DNA from: Burkholderiaceae bacterium
GTDB lineage: Bacteria; Pseudomonadota; Gammaproteobacteria; Burkholderiales; Burkholderiaceae_D
Assembly: GCA_018262475.1 (NCBI GenBank)
Contig: JAGSYW010000003.1
Span: forward strand, 1-42,003
Length of the DNA stretch: 42,003 nt
Direction of reading: 5' to 3'
Within the stretch, counting starts at the first letter, position 1, and every line of letters begins with the position of its first letter. The position numbers and the translations under genes were made by a program. A model generated the notes under the pieces. It was given only the letters and a program-made list of their open reading frames with translations. It was not told where the DNA came from and searched no databases. This document shows positions 1-8,974 of this stretch, piece after piece.

Positions 1-1
1 A

Positions 2-184
2 GCAAACGTCAAAAACAGCATTGAACTGCTGGAAGAAGTACAAAAGCTCCTGCTTGATCTGAAAAGTGCATGGGATTCGATTGCAGAAAACGGTGCACAA
101 CCGCAGGCTGCGCCAATGGCAGAGAAGGCTCCCGTATACGATATGCTGTCGCCGCGCGCTGTGTCCAGCTTGGCGAGGGCTTGA
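2..184 (+). CDS. fliS: Flagellar export chaperone FliS, C-terminal part (5' truncated by window)
   Basis: Open frame from base 2 translates ANVKNSIELLEEVQKLLLDLKSAWDSI...ARA*, resembling the FliS C-terminus, and lies directly upstream of fliT. Confidence 0.7.
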   Translation, partial: ANVKNSIELLEEVQKLLLDLKSAWDSIAENGAQPQAAPMAEKAPVYDMLSPRAVSSLARA

Positions 185-532
185 ATGATGATGAATAATA
201 CGCAAATCATTGACCTGTATGAACAGGTGGCGGAAATCACTGAACAAATGCTGGCGGCGGCCCGTGTCGGCGACTGGGATTCGCTGGTGGCGCTGGAATC
301 GCGCTGCGCTGCCCGTGTCGATACGCTCAAGGGCGGCGTTGATTCCAACGCATCGCTAACGCCGGTTGCGCGCGAGAAAAAAATCAGCATCATCAAGAAA
401 ATTCTGGATGATGATCGGGAAATCCGCGCGATCACCCAGCCACGCCTGGCGCAATTGTCCGCGCTCATTGGCACGTCTCAAAACGAACGCCAGCTCCGTC
501 AGGCTTACGGCGCGAATAACGCAACCGGCTGA
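185..532 (+). CDS. fliT: Flagellar protein FliT-like
   Basis: 115 aa helical protein directly after the fliS end; position and length typical of FliT. Confidence 0.7.
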   Translation: MMMNNTQIIDLYEQVAEITEQMLAAARVGDWDSLVALESRCAARVDTLKGGVDSNASLTPVAREKKISIIKKILDDDREIRAITQPRLAQLSALIGTSQNERQLRQAYGANNATG

Positions 533-537
533 CCGCC

Positions 538-1725
538 ATGATGCTGCGGTCCGATGCAACCGGCATCCGGCCGGTCATCCTGACTGAGCATCCTGGCTCG
601 GTCAGTGCTGCAACCAGCCCGAGCCAAGATGCGTTCAACCGCCTGATGCAGGTTTCCATCGGAAAGCAGTTTCAGGCGGAAGTGATGTTGCGGCAGAACG
701 ATGGTTCCTATCTCGTCCGTCTGGCAGACACAACTGCCAGAATGCTTCTGCCGGAGGGAACCCAGACTGGCGACACGGTTTCCATGACGCTGCTTACCGC
801 CAGCCCGCGCCCCACTTTTCTATTGGGCGAAACGACAGTCAGCGCCCTTCCATTGCCGAATCAGCAGGCCGCCCTGAAAGGTTTGCTAATTGACAATATG
901 GCGCAAGAAGCAGCACAAGGAAGTGCTGGCGCCAACCAGGTCGGAAAATCCACCTCAATCGAGGCTACTACTGCCGCTCAAACCAGGTCATCTGCCGGGC
1001 AGGCTGACGGCAGCACGATGACCACGTTGAGTTCAACTGGGAAACTGATTGATTCCCTGCTGCATGCCAGCGAACAGGGCAACATGCCGGCTGCCATCAC
1101 TGGCAAGGAGGCGATTGTTCCTTCGCCAGATGTGGCACCGACCAAACTGGCCGAAGCAATGCACAAAACGCTTGAATTCAGCGGCCTGTTTTACGAGTCG
1201 CATGTTGAGGAGTGGGCGAATGGCCAGCGTGCTGCAGAGGCGCTGGCGAGGGAGCCTCAGGCACAATTGTCGGCAGAACAAACATCCGTTGCCAGCCAGC
1301 AGGCAGCAGCCAGTTCGGCTCAAGATATAGATGGATTAACGCAGGCTGCCTTGCTCAACAGCGATGCCGCGCATCTGCTCCGGATGCAGTTAAACACGCT
1401 GGAGAACCGCCACGTTGTCTGGCAGGGCGAGTTATGGCCCGGCCAGCGTTTCGAGTGGGAGGTTAGCGATGAAACGCCGCAGCGACAGGAGGCGGCAGAA
1501 GCGGTACCCACATGGCGCAGCCAGATGCGGTTTGAGTTGCCCGCCCTTGGCACCATCACCGCTTCGCTCGTGCTTTCCGGCAGCCATGTCCAGGTGCAGT
1601 TGCGCACCGCGACCGAAGAAGCGGCTGCGACCATCCGCCCATATGCGGGCGACCTGGCGAACGCGCTGGACGCTGCAGGTTCTCCGCTTGATTTGCTGAC
1701 GGTGAAAAAAGATGGAACAGCCTAA
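538..1725 (+). CDS. FliK-like flagellar hook-length control family protein (C-terminal Flg_hook-like domain)
   Basis: 395 aa; C-terminus QGELWPGQRFEWEVSDE...MRFELPALGTITASLVLSGSHVQVQLRTATEE resembles FliK C-terminal domains; flagellar context. Confidence 0.65.
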   Translation: MMLRSDATGIRPVILTEHPGSVSAATSPSQDAFNRLMQVSIGKQFQAEVMLRQNDGSYLVRLADTTARMLLPEGTQTGDTVSMTLLTASPRPTFLLGETTVSALPLPNQQAALKGLLIDNMAQEAAQGSAGANQVGKSTSIEATTAAQTRSSAGQADGSTMTTLSSTGKLIDSLLHASEQGNMPAAITGKEAIVPSPDVAPTKLAEAMHKTLEFSGLFYESHVEEWANGQRAAEALAREPQAQLSAEQTSVASQQAAASSAQDIDGLTQAALLNSDAAHLLRMQLNTLENRHVVWQGELWPGQRFEWEVSDETPQRQEAAEAVPTWRSQMRFELPALGTITASLVLSGSHVQVQLRTATEEAAATIRPYAGDLANALDAAGSPLDLLTVKKDGTA

Positions 1726-2020
1726 ACCGCCGGTCAATGCCGTTGCGCTGGCCTACCATGCCGGCGATCTGGCGCCCAAGGTGGTCGCGAAAGGTCGCGG
1801 CCTGATCGCAGATGAAATCATCCGGCGTGCACGCGAGCATGGCATCCATGTGCATGAGTCGAGGGAACTGGTGGCACTTCTGATGCAAGTCGATCTCGAT
1901 AAAAATATCCCGCCCGCACTGTATCGCGCAGTAGCGGAACTGCTGGCATGGCTATATCATATCGAATCCGAGCAACATGGCACCAAAAAACCCATTGCGC
2001 CACCGACTGCTGCTGGCTAG
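1712..2020 (+). CDS. Orphan FlhB cytoplasmic C-terminal domain protein (EscU/YscU/HrcU family, FhlB/FlhX-like)
   Basis: NAVALAYHAGDLAPKVVAKGRGLIADEIIRRAREHGIHVHESRELVALLMQVDLDKNIPPALYRAVAELLAWLY matches the FlhB region after the NPTH site; overlaps the upstream gene by 14 bp. Confidence 0.85.
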   Translation: MEQPKPPVNAVALAYHAGDLAPKVVAKGRGLIADEIIRRAREHGIHVHESRELVALLMQVDLDKNIPPALYRAVAELLAWLYHIESEQHGTKKPIAPPTAAG

Positions 2021-2046
2021 GCTTGCTATCGTTTCATTTGAAAAAC

Positions 2047-2793
2047 ATGAATTATCTCCGCTCCATCGGCATTGAAGATCTTGGCCCCTATCAGGTGCAT
2101 TCTCGCCGGGAAATCATCATGCTGCTGCAAGGCATCATGGAATCGAAACAGCTCGTCAGGATGGCTTTCAACAAAGGTTCGGAAGCCATCGTGACCACCA
2201 TCCTGGAAGTCGATGATGAATCCGATCGGGTGGTCATCGATTGCGGCCCTGACCGCACACAGAACCAGCGCATCGTCGATAGCGACAATGTTTCGTTTGA
2301 CACCAGCCTTGACCGAATTCGCATTGTGTTTTTCACCACCAGCCTTGACGTCTGTCTGCATGATGGCAAGCCTGCATTTTGTTTTTCTATGCCGGCCAAC
2401 CTGATCCGCCTGCAACGGCGCGAAACCTATCGCATTCGAACGCCGCGTAGCACGGTTGAGCTGTTTCTTGAGACCGAGGAAGATGGCAAGCAGAGATTTA
2501 CCGCTTATCTGCACGACATCAGCGCCGGCGGCGTTGGCCTGCTCGACGAACAGATGCTGCTTGACGACAGCTTCGGCTGCCGGTATACCAATTGCCGCAT
2601 CATGCTGTCCGACAAGAGCGTAATCATTGCCGATTTGCAGGTGAGAAATTCCCAGGAAATCTCCCTGGCGAACGGAAAAAAAATCCGCCGCATTGGCTGC
2701 CAGTTCACGCAGATGCCTAACCGGACGATGGTTGAAGTTCAGCGCTACATCACGAAAATCGAACGCGAACAGAACGCGCGCACCAACTCTTAA
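2047..2793 (+). CDS. ycgR: Flagellar brake protein YcgR (PilZ domain)
   Basis: MNYLRSIGIEDLGPYQVHSRREIIMLLQGIMESKQLVRM... with RRETYRI and DISAGGVGL PilZ-type motifs; internal ATG at 2047 preferred over the ORF start at 1948. Confidence 0.85.
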   Translation: MNYLRSIGIEDLGPYQVHSRREIIMLLQGIMESKQLVRMAFNKGSEAIVTTILEVDDESDRVVIDCGPDRTQNQRIVDSDNVSFDTSLDRIRIVFFTTSLDVCLHDGKPAFCFSMPANLIRLQRRETYRIRTPRSTVELFLETEEDGKQRFTAYLHDISAGGVGLLDEQMLLDDSFGCRYTNCRIMLSDKSVIIADLQVRNSQEISLANGKKIRRIGCQFTQMPNRTMVEVQRYITKIEREQNARTNS

Positions 2794-2913
2794 GCAGCGC
2801 TGCCATGACGCAACCGCTGGCACCGTTCATTAGGATGAACGCCTGCCCCCCACATGGTTGAATGGCATGTGCCTGCTGCCAACGCCTTGCGACTTGGTCG
2901 TAAAGCTTGAAAT

Positions 2914-2943
2914 AACTGACCGGAATGGCGGTTTCGGTCAGTT
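2914..2943. repeat. Hairpin AACTGACCGGAA...TTTCGGTCAGTT preceding element A
   Basis: 12-bp stem with one G.T wobble; counterpart of the hairpin at 28967-28994. Confidence 0.75.
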
Positions 2944-2950
2944 AGGCAAA

Positions 2951-3030
2951 AATACATACTCCCCGCAGTATTTTAAAATCGCCAGAAAAATGGTGACCCA
3001 ACCCTTCATTTTTACAACATACCCCAATCC
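2951..3030 (+). repeat. Copy A of dispersed intergenic element
   Basis: ACATACTCCCCGCAGTATTTTAAAATCGCCAGAAAAATGGTGACCCAACCCTTCATTTTTACAACATACCCCAATC. Confidence 0.65.
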
Positions 3031-3045
3031 CTTTACATCACGGAA

Positions 3046-3384
3046 TCAGACGTTCATGTTCATGATGTCGTGATAGGCGGTCACCAGCTTGTTTCGTGCC
3101 TGCACCGTCGCCTGGAACGAAATGTTGGCCTTCTGGATTGAGATCATCACGTCCGACAGGTTTACGCTATCATCACCGGCAACAAATTGCTGCCCCAACT
3201 GTTCCGCCCTCACCTGCGCATTGTTGACCTGATCCAGCGAGGTTTTCAGTACGCTGGCAAAATCCGTCTTGTCGGTGGTGGTCTTTTCCCCCTGAAGCGG
3301 GGAAATCTTTCCCTGCGCGGTGGCGGCGGCTGCCCGCAACTGCGCCACCATCGCGTCTATCCTGCTGGCATCGATCGCATTCAT
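3046..3384 (-). CDS. fliE: Flagellar hook-basal body complex protein FliE
   Basis: 112 aa; ...VNLSDVMISIQKANISFQATVQARNKLVTAYHDIMNMNV is the FliE C-terminal signature; divergent from fliF. Confidence 0.95.
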   Translation of the reverse strand: MNAIDASRIDAMVAQLRAAAATAQGKISPLQGEKTTTDKTDFASVLKTSLDQVNNAQVRAEQLGQQFVAGDDSVNLSDVMISIQKANISFQATVQARNKLVTAYHDIMNMNV

Positions 3385-3627
3385 CGCAACTCCCTGTTAT
3401 TCGTCTGCTTTCGTGCACACTCCTGACTTTTTTTCAAAAGCAGGAGCGGCAATTCCCACGGCAAGAAGTTATCATGTACGCTTGACAGCAGCCCGCCGAG
3501 GAGGCGGCAAAACATCGTTCTGTTCGTCCGATTGAAATTTACGACAGCGAAGAAAATAGCTATCACGGCGAAATCCCGACAGGGCACATAATCATCGCAA
3601 CCGAACAGAAGCACGCGGAGAAGAAAC

Positions 3628-5376
3628 ATGGCGACAGCAGGCGAACAGGCAACCGCACCGGCTTTGATACCTGAGACAGAAACAGGTGGACAACAAACCG
3701 CAATACAGCGGTTTATTGCGTATGCCCGCTCCGAAGGGGTGCGCACCTATTTCCTGATTCTTGGCATCGCGGCAGTGATCGGCATCATGGCTGCCATCTG
3801 GCTGTGGAGCCAGAAAACGGAATACAAGGTGCTGTTTTCCAACTATTCCGACAAGGATGGCGGCGCAATCGTCACGGCCTTGCAGCAGATGAACGTGCCA
3901 TACAAGATTGCAGATACTGGCAATGCGATTCTGGTGCCGGATAAGCAGGTGCATGACGTGCGCCTGAGGCTGGCATCCCAGGGCTTGCCCAAAGGCGGCG
4001 GCATCGGCTTCGAATTGATGGAAAACCAGAAGCTGGGGATTTCCCAATTTCTGGAACAGGTAAATTTCCAGCGCGCGCTCGAAGGCGAGATGGCGCGCTC
4101 GATCCAATCCATCGGCGCCGTGCAGTCCGCGCGAGTCCATCTGGCGCTGCACAAGGCATCGGTTTTTGTGCGCGAACAGCAGAAACCGACCGCTTCGGTC
4201 ATGCTGAACCTGCATCCCGGCCGCTCGATCGACCAGAATCAGGTCAACGCGATTGTTCATCTGGTTGCCAGCAGCGTACCCAGCCTGGTGGCATCAAACG
4301 TGACAGTAGTCGATCAAAACGGCAACCTGCTCTCGGGCCCGGAAAAACCAAAGGACAACAAAACGCTTGATCCGTCGCAAATCCAGTATGTGCAGGAGTT
4401 GCAGCGCAACATTATCAAGCGGGTCGAATCCATCCTGACCCCTATCGTTGGTGAAAACAATGTGCGCGCGGAAGCAACCGCCGAAGTGGATTTCTCGACC
4501 AGCGAACAGGCCGCCGAAACTTACAAGCCGAACCAGCCGCCGAAAAACGATCCTGCCATCCGCAGCCAGCAAAGCTCGGAATCGCAAACCGTGGTCGGAA
4601 ATGCCGCCGCCGGTGTTCCTGGCGCGTTGACGAACCAGCCGCCGGCGCCAGCAACCGCGCCAATTACCCAGCAAGCAGCCAGAGGTGCGCCTGCAGCGAC
4701 TGCGCCCGGCGCACGGCCGGGCACTGCAACCACCCAGCAGATACCGATCAAGTCGCAAAAGGATGCCACCGTCAATTACGAAGTCGACAAGACCATCCGT
4801 TATACCCAGCAGCCAATGGGCGGGCTCAAGCGACTGACGGTGGCTGTGGTCGTCAATTACAAGAAACAGACCGACAGCGAAGGCAAAGTTGCTCTGGTGC
4901 CGTTGACCGATGCGGAAAAGGCGCAGGTAACCGACTTGGTCAAGGAAGCGATGGGCTTTAACAAGGAGCGCGGCGACTCGCTCAATGTGGTTAACAGCCC
5001 GTTTGCCGCCAAGGAGGCCGCGCCGCAACCGCCTTTGTGGAAGCGCCCGGAAATGCTGGCACTGGCACAGGAAGTCGGCAAATACATCCTGATCGGGGCA
5101 ATTTTGCTTTACCTCTTTTTCGCTTTCCTCAGGCCGATGCTGAGAAAATTGTTGCCGCAACCGCCCAAACCTGAGCCAACCTCTGCTGAAGGAGAAGAAG
5201 GAGAAGAAGGTGAAGAAGGCGAAGAAGGCGATGAAGATGCCATTGTCAGCCTGAGCGAAAAAGGCCAACGTCAAGGGCAACGCAGATATGAAGACAATCT
5301 CAGCGCTGCCAAGCAACTGGCCAAACAGGATCCGAAAGTCGTTGCCAATATTATCAAGAACTGGGTGGAAGAATGA
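3628..5376 (+). CDS. fliF: Flagellar M-ring protein FliF
   Basis: 582 aa; VLFSNYSDKDGGAIVTALQQMNVPYKI, ALEGEMARSIQSIGAVQSARVHLA, C-terminal AKQDPKVVANIIKNWV. Confidence 0.97.
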   Translation: MATAGEQATAPALIPETETGGQQTAIQRFIAYARSEGVRTYFLILGIAAVIGIMAAIWLWSQKTEYKVLFSNYSDKDGGAIVTALQQMNVPYKIADTGNAILVPDKQVHDVRLRLASQGLPKGGGIGFELMENQKLGISQFLEQVNFQRALEGEMARSIQSIGAVQSARVHLALHKASVFVREQQKPTASVMLNLHPGRSIDQNQVNAIVHLVASSVPSLVASNVTVVDQNGNLLSGPEKPKDNKTLDPSQIQYVQELQRNIIKRVESILTPIVGENNVRAEATAEVDFSTSEQAAETYKPNQPPKNDPAIRSQQSSESQTVVGNAAAGVPGALTNQPPAPATAPITQQAARGAPAATAPGARPGTATTQQIPIKSQKDATVNYEVDKTIRYTQQPMGGLKRLTVAVVVNYKKQTDSEGKVALVPLTDAEKAQVTDLVKEAMGFNKERGDSLNVVNSPFAAKEAAPQPPLWKRPEMLALAQEVGKYILIGAILLYLFFAFLRPMLRKLLPQPPKPEPTSAEGEEGEEGEEGEEGDEDAIVSLSEKGQRQGQRRYEDNLSAAKQLAKQDPKVVANIIKNWVEE

Positions 5377-6368
5377 GTGATGCCGGCGTACAAAGAGCGG
5401 CGATTATGATGCTTGCACTGGGCGCCGACGAAGCCGCCGAGGTGATGAAATATCTCGGCCCGCGCGAAGTGCAAAAACTGGGCGCGGCCATGTCGTCGAT
5501 GAAGGCCGTGCAAAGCGAGGAACTGGAAGCCGTGCTGGAAAAATTCACGGTGGAAACGGAGCAAAATACGTCGTTCGGCCTCGATTCCGACGAATACATC
5601 CGGGACGTGCTGACCAAGGCACTGGGGGATGACAAGGCGACCTCGCTGATCAACCGCATCCTCGGCACGCGCGACGCCAGTGGCATCGAGAGCTTGAAGT
5701 GGATGGATTCGCAATCGGTGGCTGATTTGATCCGCAACGAACATCCGCAAATTATTGCCACTATTCTTGTTCACCTCGAACGCTACCATGCATGCGAAGT
5801 ACTGAACCATTTCACCGAACGGCTACGCAATGATGTGGTGCTGCGCATTGCCACGCTCGATGGTGTTCAGCCAGCCGCGCTGCGCGAGCTGAACGAGGTG
5901 CTGACCAAACTGCTGACCGGCAACGAAAACGTGAAGAAAAAACCGATGGGCGGCGTACGTACTGCGGCAGAAATCCTCAACTTCATGGGCGGCGAAAACG
6001 AATCTTCAGTCATGGATAACCTGAAACGTCATGACTCTGACATGGCGCAGAAAATCATGGACGAGATGTTCGTGTTCGAGAACATTCTGGACATCGAAGA
6101 TCGCGGCATCCAGACGATGCTTCGCGAAGTGCAATCCGAAACCCTCATCGTCGCACTCAAGGGCGCAAGTCAGGAATTGCGAGACAAGATCTTCAAGAAC
6201 ATGTCGCAGCGTGCAGCCGAAATGATGCGCGACGACCTCGAATCGAAAGGCCCGGTCCGACTGTCGGAAGTTGAAGCACAGCAAAAGGAAATCCTTCAGG
6301 TCGTCCGCCGTCTGGCAGACGAAGGTCAGATCGTGCTAGGCGGCAAAGGAGAAGACACGTATGTCTAA
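5373..6368 (+). CDS. fliG: Flagellar motor switch protein FliG
   Basis: 331 aa; RAAIMMLALGADEAAEVMKYLGPREVQ, EHPQIIATILVHLE, MFVFENILDIEDRGIQTMLREV. Confidence 0.97.
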   Translation: MSDAGVQRAAIMMLALGADEAAEVMKYLGPREVQKLGAAMSSMKAVQSEELEAVLEKFTVETEQNTSFGLDSDEYIRDVLTKALGDDKATSLINRILGTRDASGIESLKWMDSQSVADLIRNEHPQIIATILVHLERYHACEVLNHFTERLRNDVVLRIATLDGVQPAALRELNEVLTKLLTGNENVKKKPMGGVRTAAEILNFMGGENESSVMDNLKRHDSDMAQKIMDEMFVFENILDIEDRGIQTMLREVQSETLIVALKGASQELRDKIFKNMSQRAAEMMRDDLESKGPVRLSEVEAQQKEILQVVRRLADEGQIVLGGKGEDTYV

Positions 6369-7080
6369 CGCACTGCCCAAGGAAAAGCAGACTGCGTATC
6401 AACGGTGGGAGATGGCGTCGTTCGACACCCCTCAGCCTCCTCCGCCCCCCTCGCCTCAGCAACGCCAAGCCGCAGAAAAGGCCGATGCGTCGGCCAGAGT
6501 GAAGGAGCAGCTTGCATCAGTGCTGGAGCAAGCACGAACAGAAGGCTTTGCGTCCGGCCTCGAGGAAGGGCGCATAACAGGCCTTGATGAAGGACGAGCA
6601 ACTGGTCTGGAAGAAGGACGGAACCAGGGACTGGCTGAGGGGCGTGCCATTGCAGCCAAGGAAGCACAAACGCTGCAAAGGCTGACCCAATCCTTCCAGG
6701 AAGAAATATCCAAAGCAAATGAATTGATTGCGCAGGACATGCTTGATCTGGCACTCGATATTGCAAAGGCAATGCTGCATTCTGCACTCAAAATCCGGCC
6801 CGAAATCGTTCTGCCTGTTATCAGTGAAGCTATACGTTACCTGCCATCTATACAGCAACCAGCTCAGCTTTTTCTGAATCACGATGATGCGCCAGTTGTC
6901 AGGCAATATTTAGGTGAAGATTTGACCAAAGCTGGCTGGCAAATACTGGAAGATCCGCATGTTGAACGTGGCGGTTGTCGCGTGGATACAGCCAGCAACC
7001 AGATCGATGCCACATCATCTACCCGCTGGCATCGTATCGTTACCGCACTTGACAAGGATAATGAATGGCTAGCACCGTAA
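6361..7080 (+). CDS. fliH: Flagellar assembly protein FliH
   Basis: 239 aa between fliG and fliI; GLEEGRxTGLDEGR GxxxG-type repeat and conserved C-terminal half. Confidence 0.92.
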   Translation: MSNALPKEKQTAYQRWEMASFDTPQPPPPPSPQQRQAAEKADASARVKEQLASVLEQARTEGFASGLEEGRITGLDEGRATGLEEGRNQGLAEGRAIAAKEAQTLQRLTQSFQEEISKANELIAQDMLDLALDIAKAMLHSALKIRPEIVLPVISEAIRYLPSIQQPAQLFLNHDDAPVVRQYLGEDLTKAGWQILEDPHVERGGCRVDTASNQIDATSSTRWHRIVTALDKDNEWLAP

Positions 7081-8480
7081 CTGACGACACCGTTGGCAGT
7101 ACCCGCTGGCGCTCATATCTCCGAGATTGCCGCGAACTGCTTGAAATTGTCGAACCAATGCAGGTTTCCGGGCGTGTTACCCGTGTGACTGGTTTGGTAA
7201 TGGAGGTTGTCGGACTCAAATTGGCCATTGGCGGTGGTGCTTACGTACCATTATCGAATGGCTCACGCATCGAGGCGGAAGTGGTTGGTTTTGAAAATAA
7301 CAAACTATTTCTCATGCCCCAAAGCGATGTCGAAGGGATAGTACCTGGCACACGGGTATTTCCCATGGAGGTTGTACAAAGCCTCCCTCGCCCAGGCTCG
7401 GTCAACCATCCACGACGCCGACCTGATGACCGCAGCAAGCATATGCCCGTTGGCGATGAATTGCTTGGCCGCGTCCTTGACGGCCTTGGCCGTCCACTAG
7501 ACAATCTTGGCCCGCTCAACACACAGCATGCTGCACCACTGAATGCGCGCACCATCAATCCGCTGGCACGCGCCCCTATCCACGATATTCTCGATGTCGG
7601 CGTACGTGCGATCAACAGCATGCTGACCGTTGGACGTGGCCAGCGGATGGGATTGTTTGCAGGTTCGGGCGTTGGTAAAAGTGTGCTGCTGGGCATGATG
7701 GCCCGATATACGGATGCCGATGTCAACGTAGTCGGCCTGATCGGCGAACGCGGACGCGAAGTCAAGGAATTCATAGAGGAAAACCTAGGCCCTGACGGTT
7801 TGGCGCGCTCGGTAGTTGTCGCCGCACCCGCTGACGCACCTCCGCTTATCCGCTTGCAAGGTGCCGCCTATGCCACCACAATTGCCGAATATTTTCGCGA
7901 TCAGGGGAAGAATGTCTTGCTGATCATGGATTCACTCACCCGCTACGCAATGGCGCAACGTGAAATTGCCTTGGCTGTTGGCGAACCACCGGCCACCAAG
8001 GGTTATCCCCCCTCCGTTTTTGCCAAATTGCCGGCGCTGGTCGAACGTGCAGGAAATGGCAAGGACGGCGGCGGTTCGATCACCGCGTTCTACACCGTAT
8101 TGACCGAAGGCGACGATCAGCAAGATCCAATTGCAGATTCTGCGCGCGCCATTCTCGACGGCCACATCGTGCTGAACCGTTCACTGGCAGACAGCGGTCA
8201 TTACCCTGCCATTGACATCGAGCAATCGATCAGTCGCGTAATGCAAAACATTACGACACCCGAACACCAGAAACTGATGCGCCGTCTAAAACAACTCAAT
8301 TCACGTTATCAGCGCAGCCGGGATTTGATTGCGGTTGGTGCCTACAGTGCCGGTACCGATCCGGTACTGGATGAAGCGATTTCCCGCCACGAACGAATCG
8401 ACACGTTCCTCCAGCAAGGAATCAATGAACGTGCTAATGTGACTGAGAGTTTGGGGCAACTTGCCTCGCTATTCGAATGA
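7065..8480 (+). CDS. fliI: Flagellum-specific ATPase FliI
   Basis: 471 aa; Walker [65 protein letters not shown]. Confidence 0.97.
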   Translation: MASTVTDDTVGSTRWRSYLRDCRELLEIVEPMQVSGRVTRVTGLVMEVVGLKLAIGGGAYVPLSNGSRIEAEVVGFENNKLFLMPQSDVEGIVPGTRVFPMEVVQSLPRPGSVNHPRRRPDDRSKHMPVGDELLGRVLDGLGRPLDNLGPLNTQHAAPLNARTINPLARAPIHDILDVGVRAINSMLTVGRGQRMGLFAGSGVGKSVLLGMMARYTDADVNVVGLIGERGREVKEFIEENLGPDGLARSVVVAAPADAPPLIRLQGAAYATTIAEYFRDQGKNVLLIMDSLTRYAMAQREIALAVGEPPATKGYPPSVFAKLPALVERAGNGKDGGGSITAFYTVLTEGDDQQDPIADSARAILDGHIVLNRSLADSGHYPAIDIEQSISRVMQNITTPEHQKLMRRLKQLNSRYQRSRDLIAVGAYSAGTDPVLDEAISRHERIDTFLQQGINERANVTESLGQLASLFE

Positions 8481-8512
8481 TTGAATTACGTTCCGCCCGC
8501 CTATAATTTTCA

Positions 8513-8956
8513 ATGAGCATATCGTCTGCGCTCGCCACGCTTATCGAATTAGCAACAAAGGATTGCGATCATGCTGCCCAGGAACTGGGGAAAGCGATAC
8601 GTGTGGCTGATGAATCCGAAAAGAAGCTCGCTTTGCTGTTGCAATACCGGGAAGATTATTCAGCCCGGTTTCAGGCCAGCCAGGCTGAGGGCTTGACGAT
8701 TGCCGGCTATCGCAATTTCCAGCTTTTCATGGACAAGCTGGATCAAGCCATCGACGGGCAACAGCGTGTTGTGAGTGATGCGAAAAAACGCATCGAGGAA
8801 CACCGGACGATGTGGCAGGCAGCAGAAAAGAAAAGAGTGTCTTACGATACGCTCGCAGATAGGGAACGCAAAAAAGCGCAGTTAAAAGAAGCAAGACGTG
8901 ACCAGAAACAAATGGATGAGTTTGCGAACAGAAAATCCCATCAGAAACAAAAATGA
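8513..8956 (+). CDS. fliJ: Flagellar export protein FliJ
   Basis: 147 aa charged coiled-coil protein immediately after fliI. Confidence 0.88.
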   Translation: MSISSALATLIELATKDCDHAAQELGKAIRVADESEKKLALLLQYREDYSARFQASQAEGLTIAGYRNFQLFMDKLDQAIDGQQRVVSDAKKRIEEHRTMWQAAEKKRVSYDTLADRERKKAQLKEARRDQKQMDEFANRKSHQKQK

Positions 8957-8974
8957 CATTCCGCAGGAGCGCTC

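Noticed and set aside
2026-2823. 265-aa minus-strand ORF opposite ycgR
   Set aside because: Shadow ORF of the PilZ/YcgR gene
4294-5316. 340-aa minus-strand ORF opposite fliF
   Set aside because: Shadow ORF; fliF on the plus strand is unambiguous and the antisense product is low-complexity F/R/H-rich
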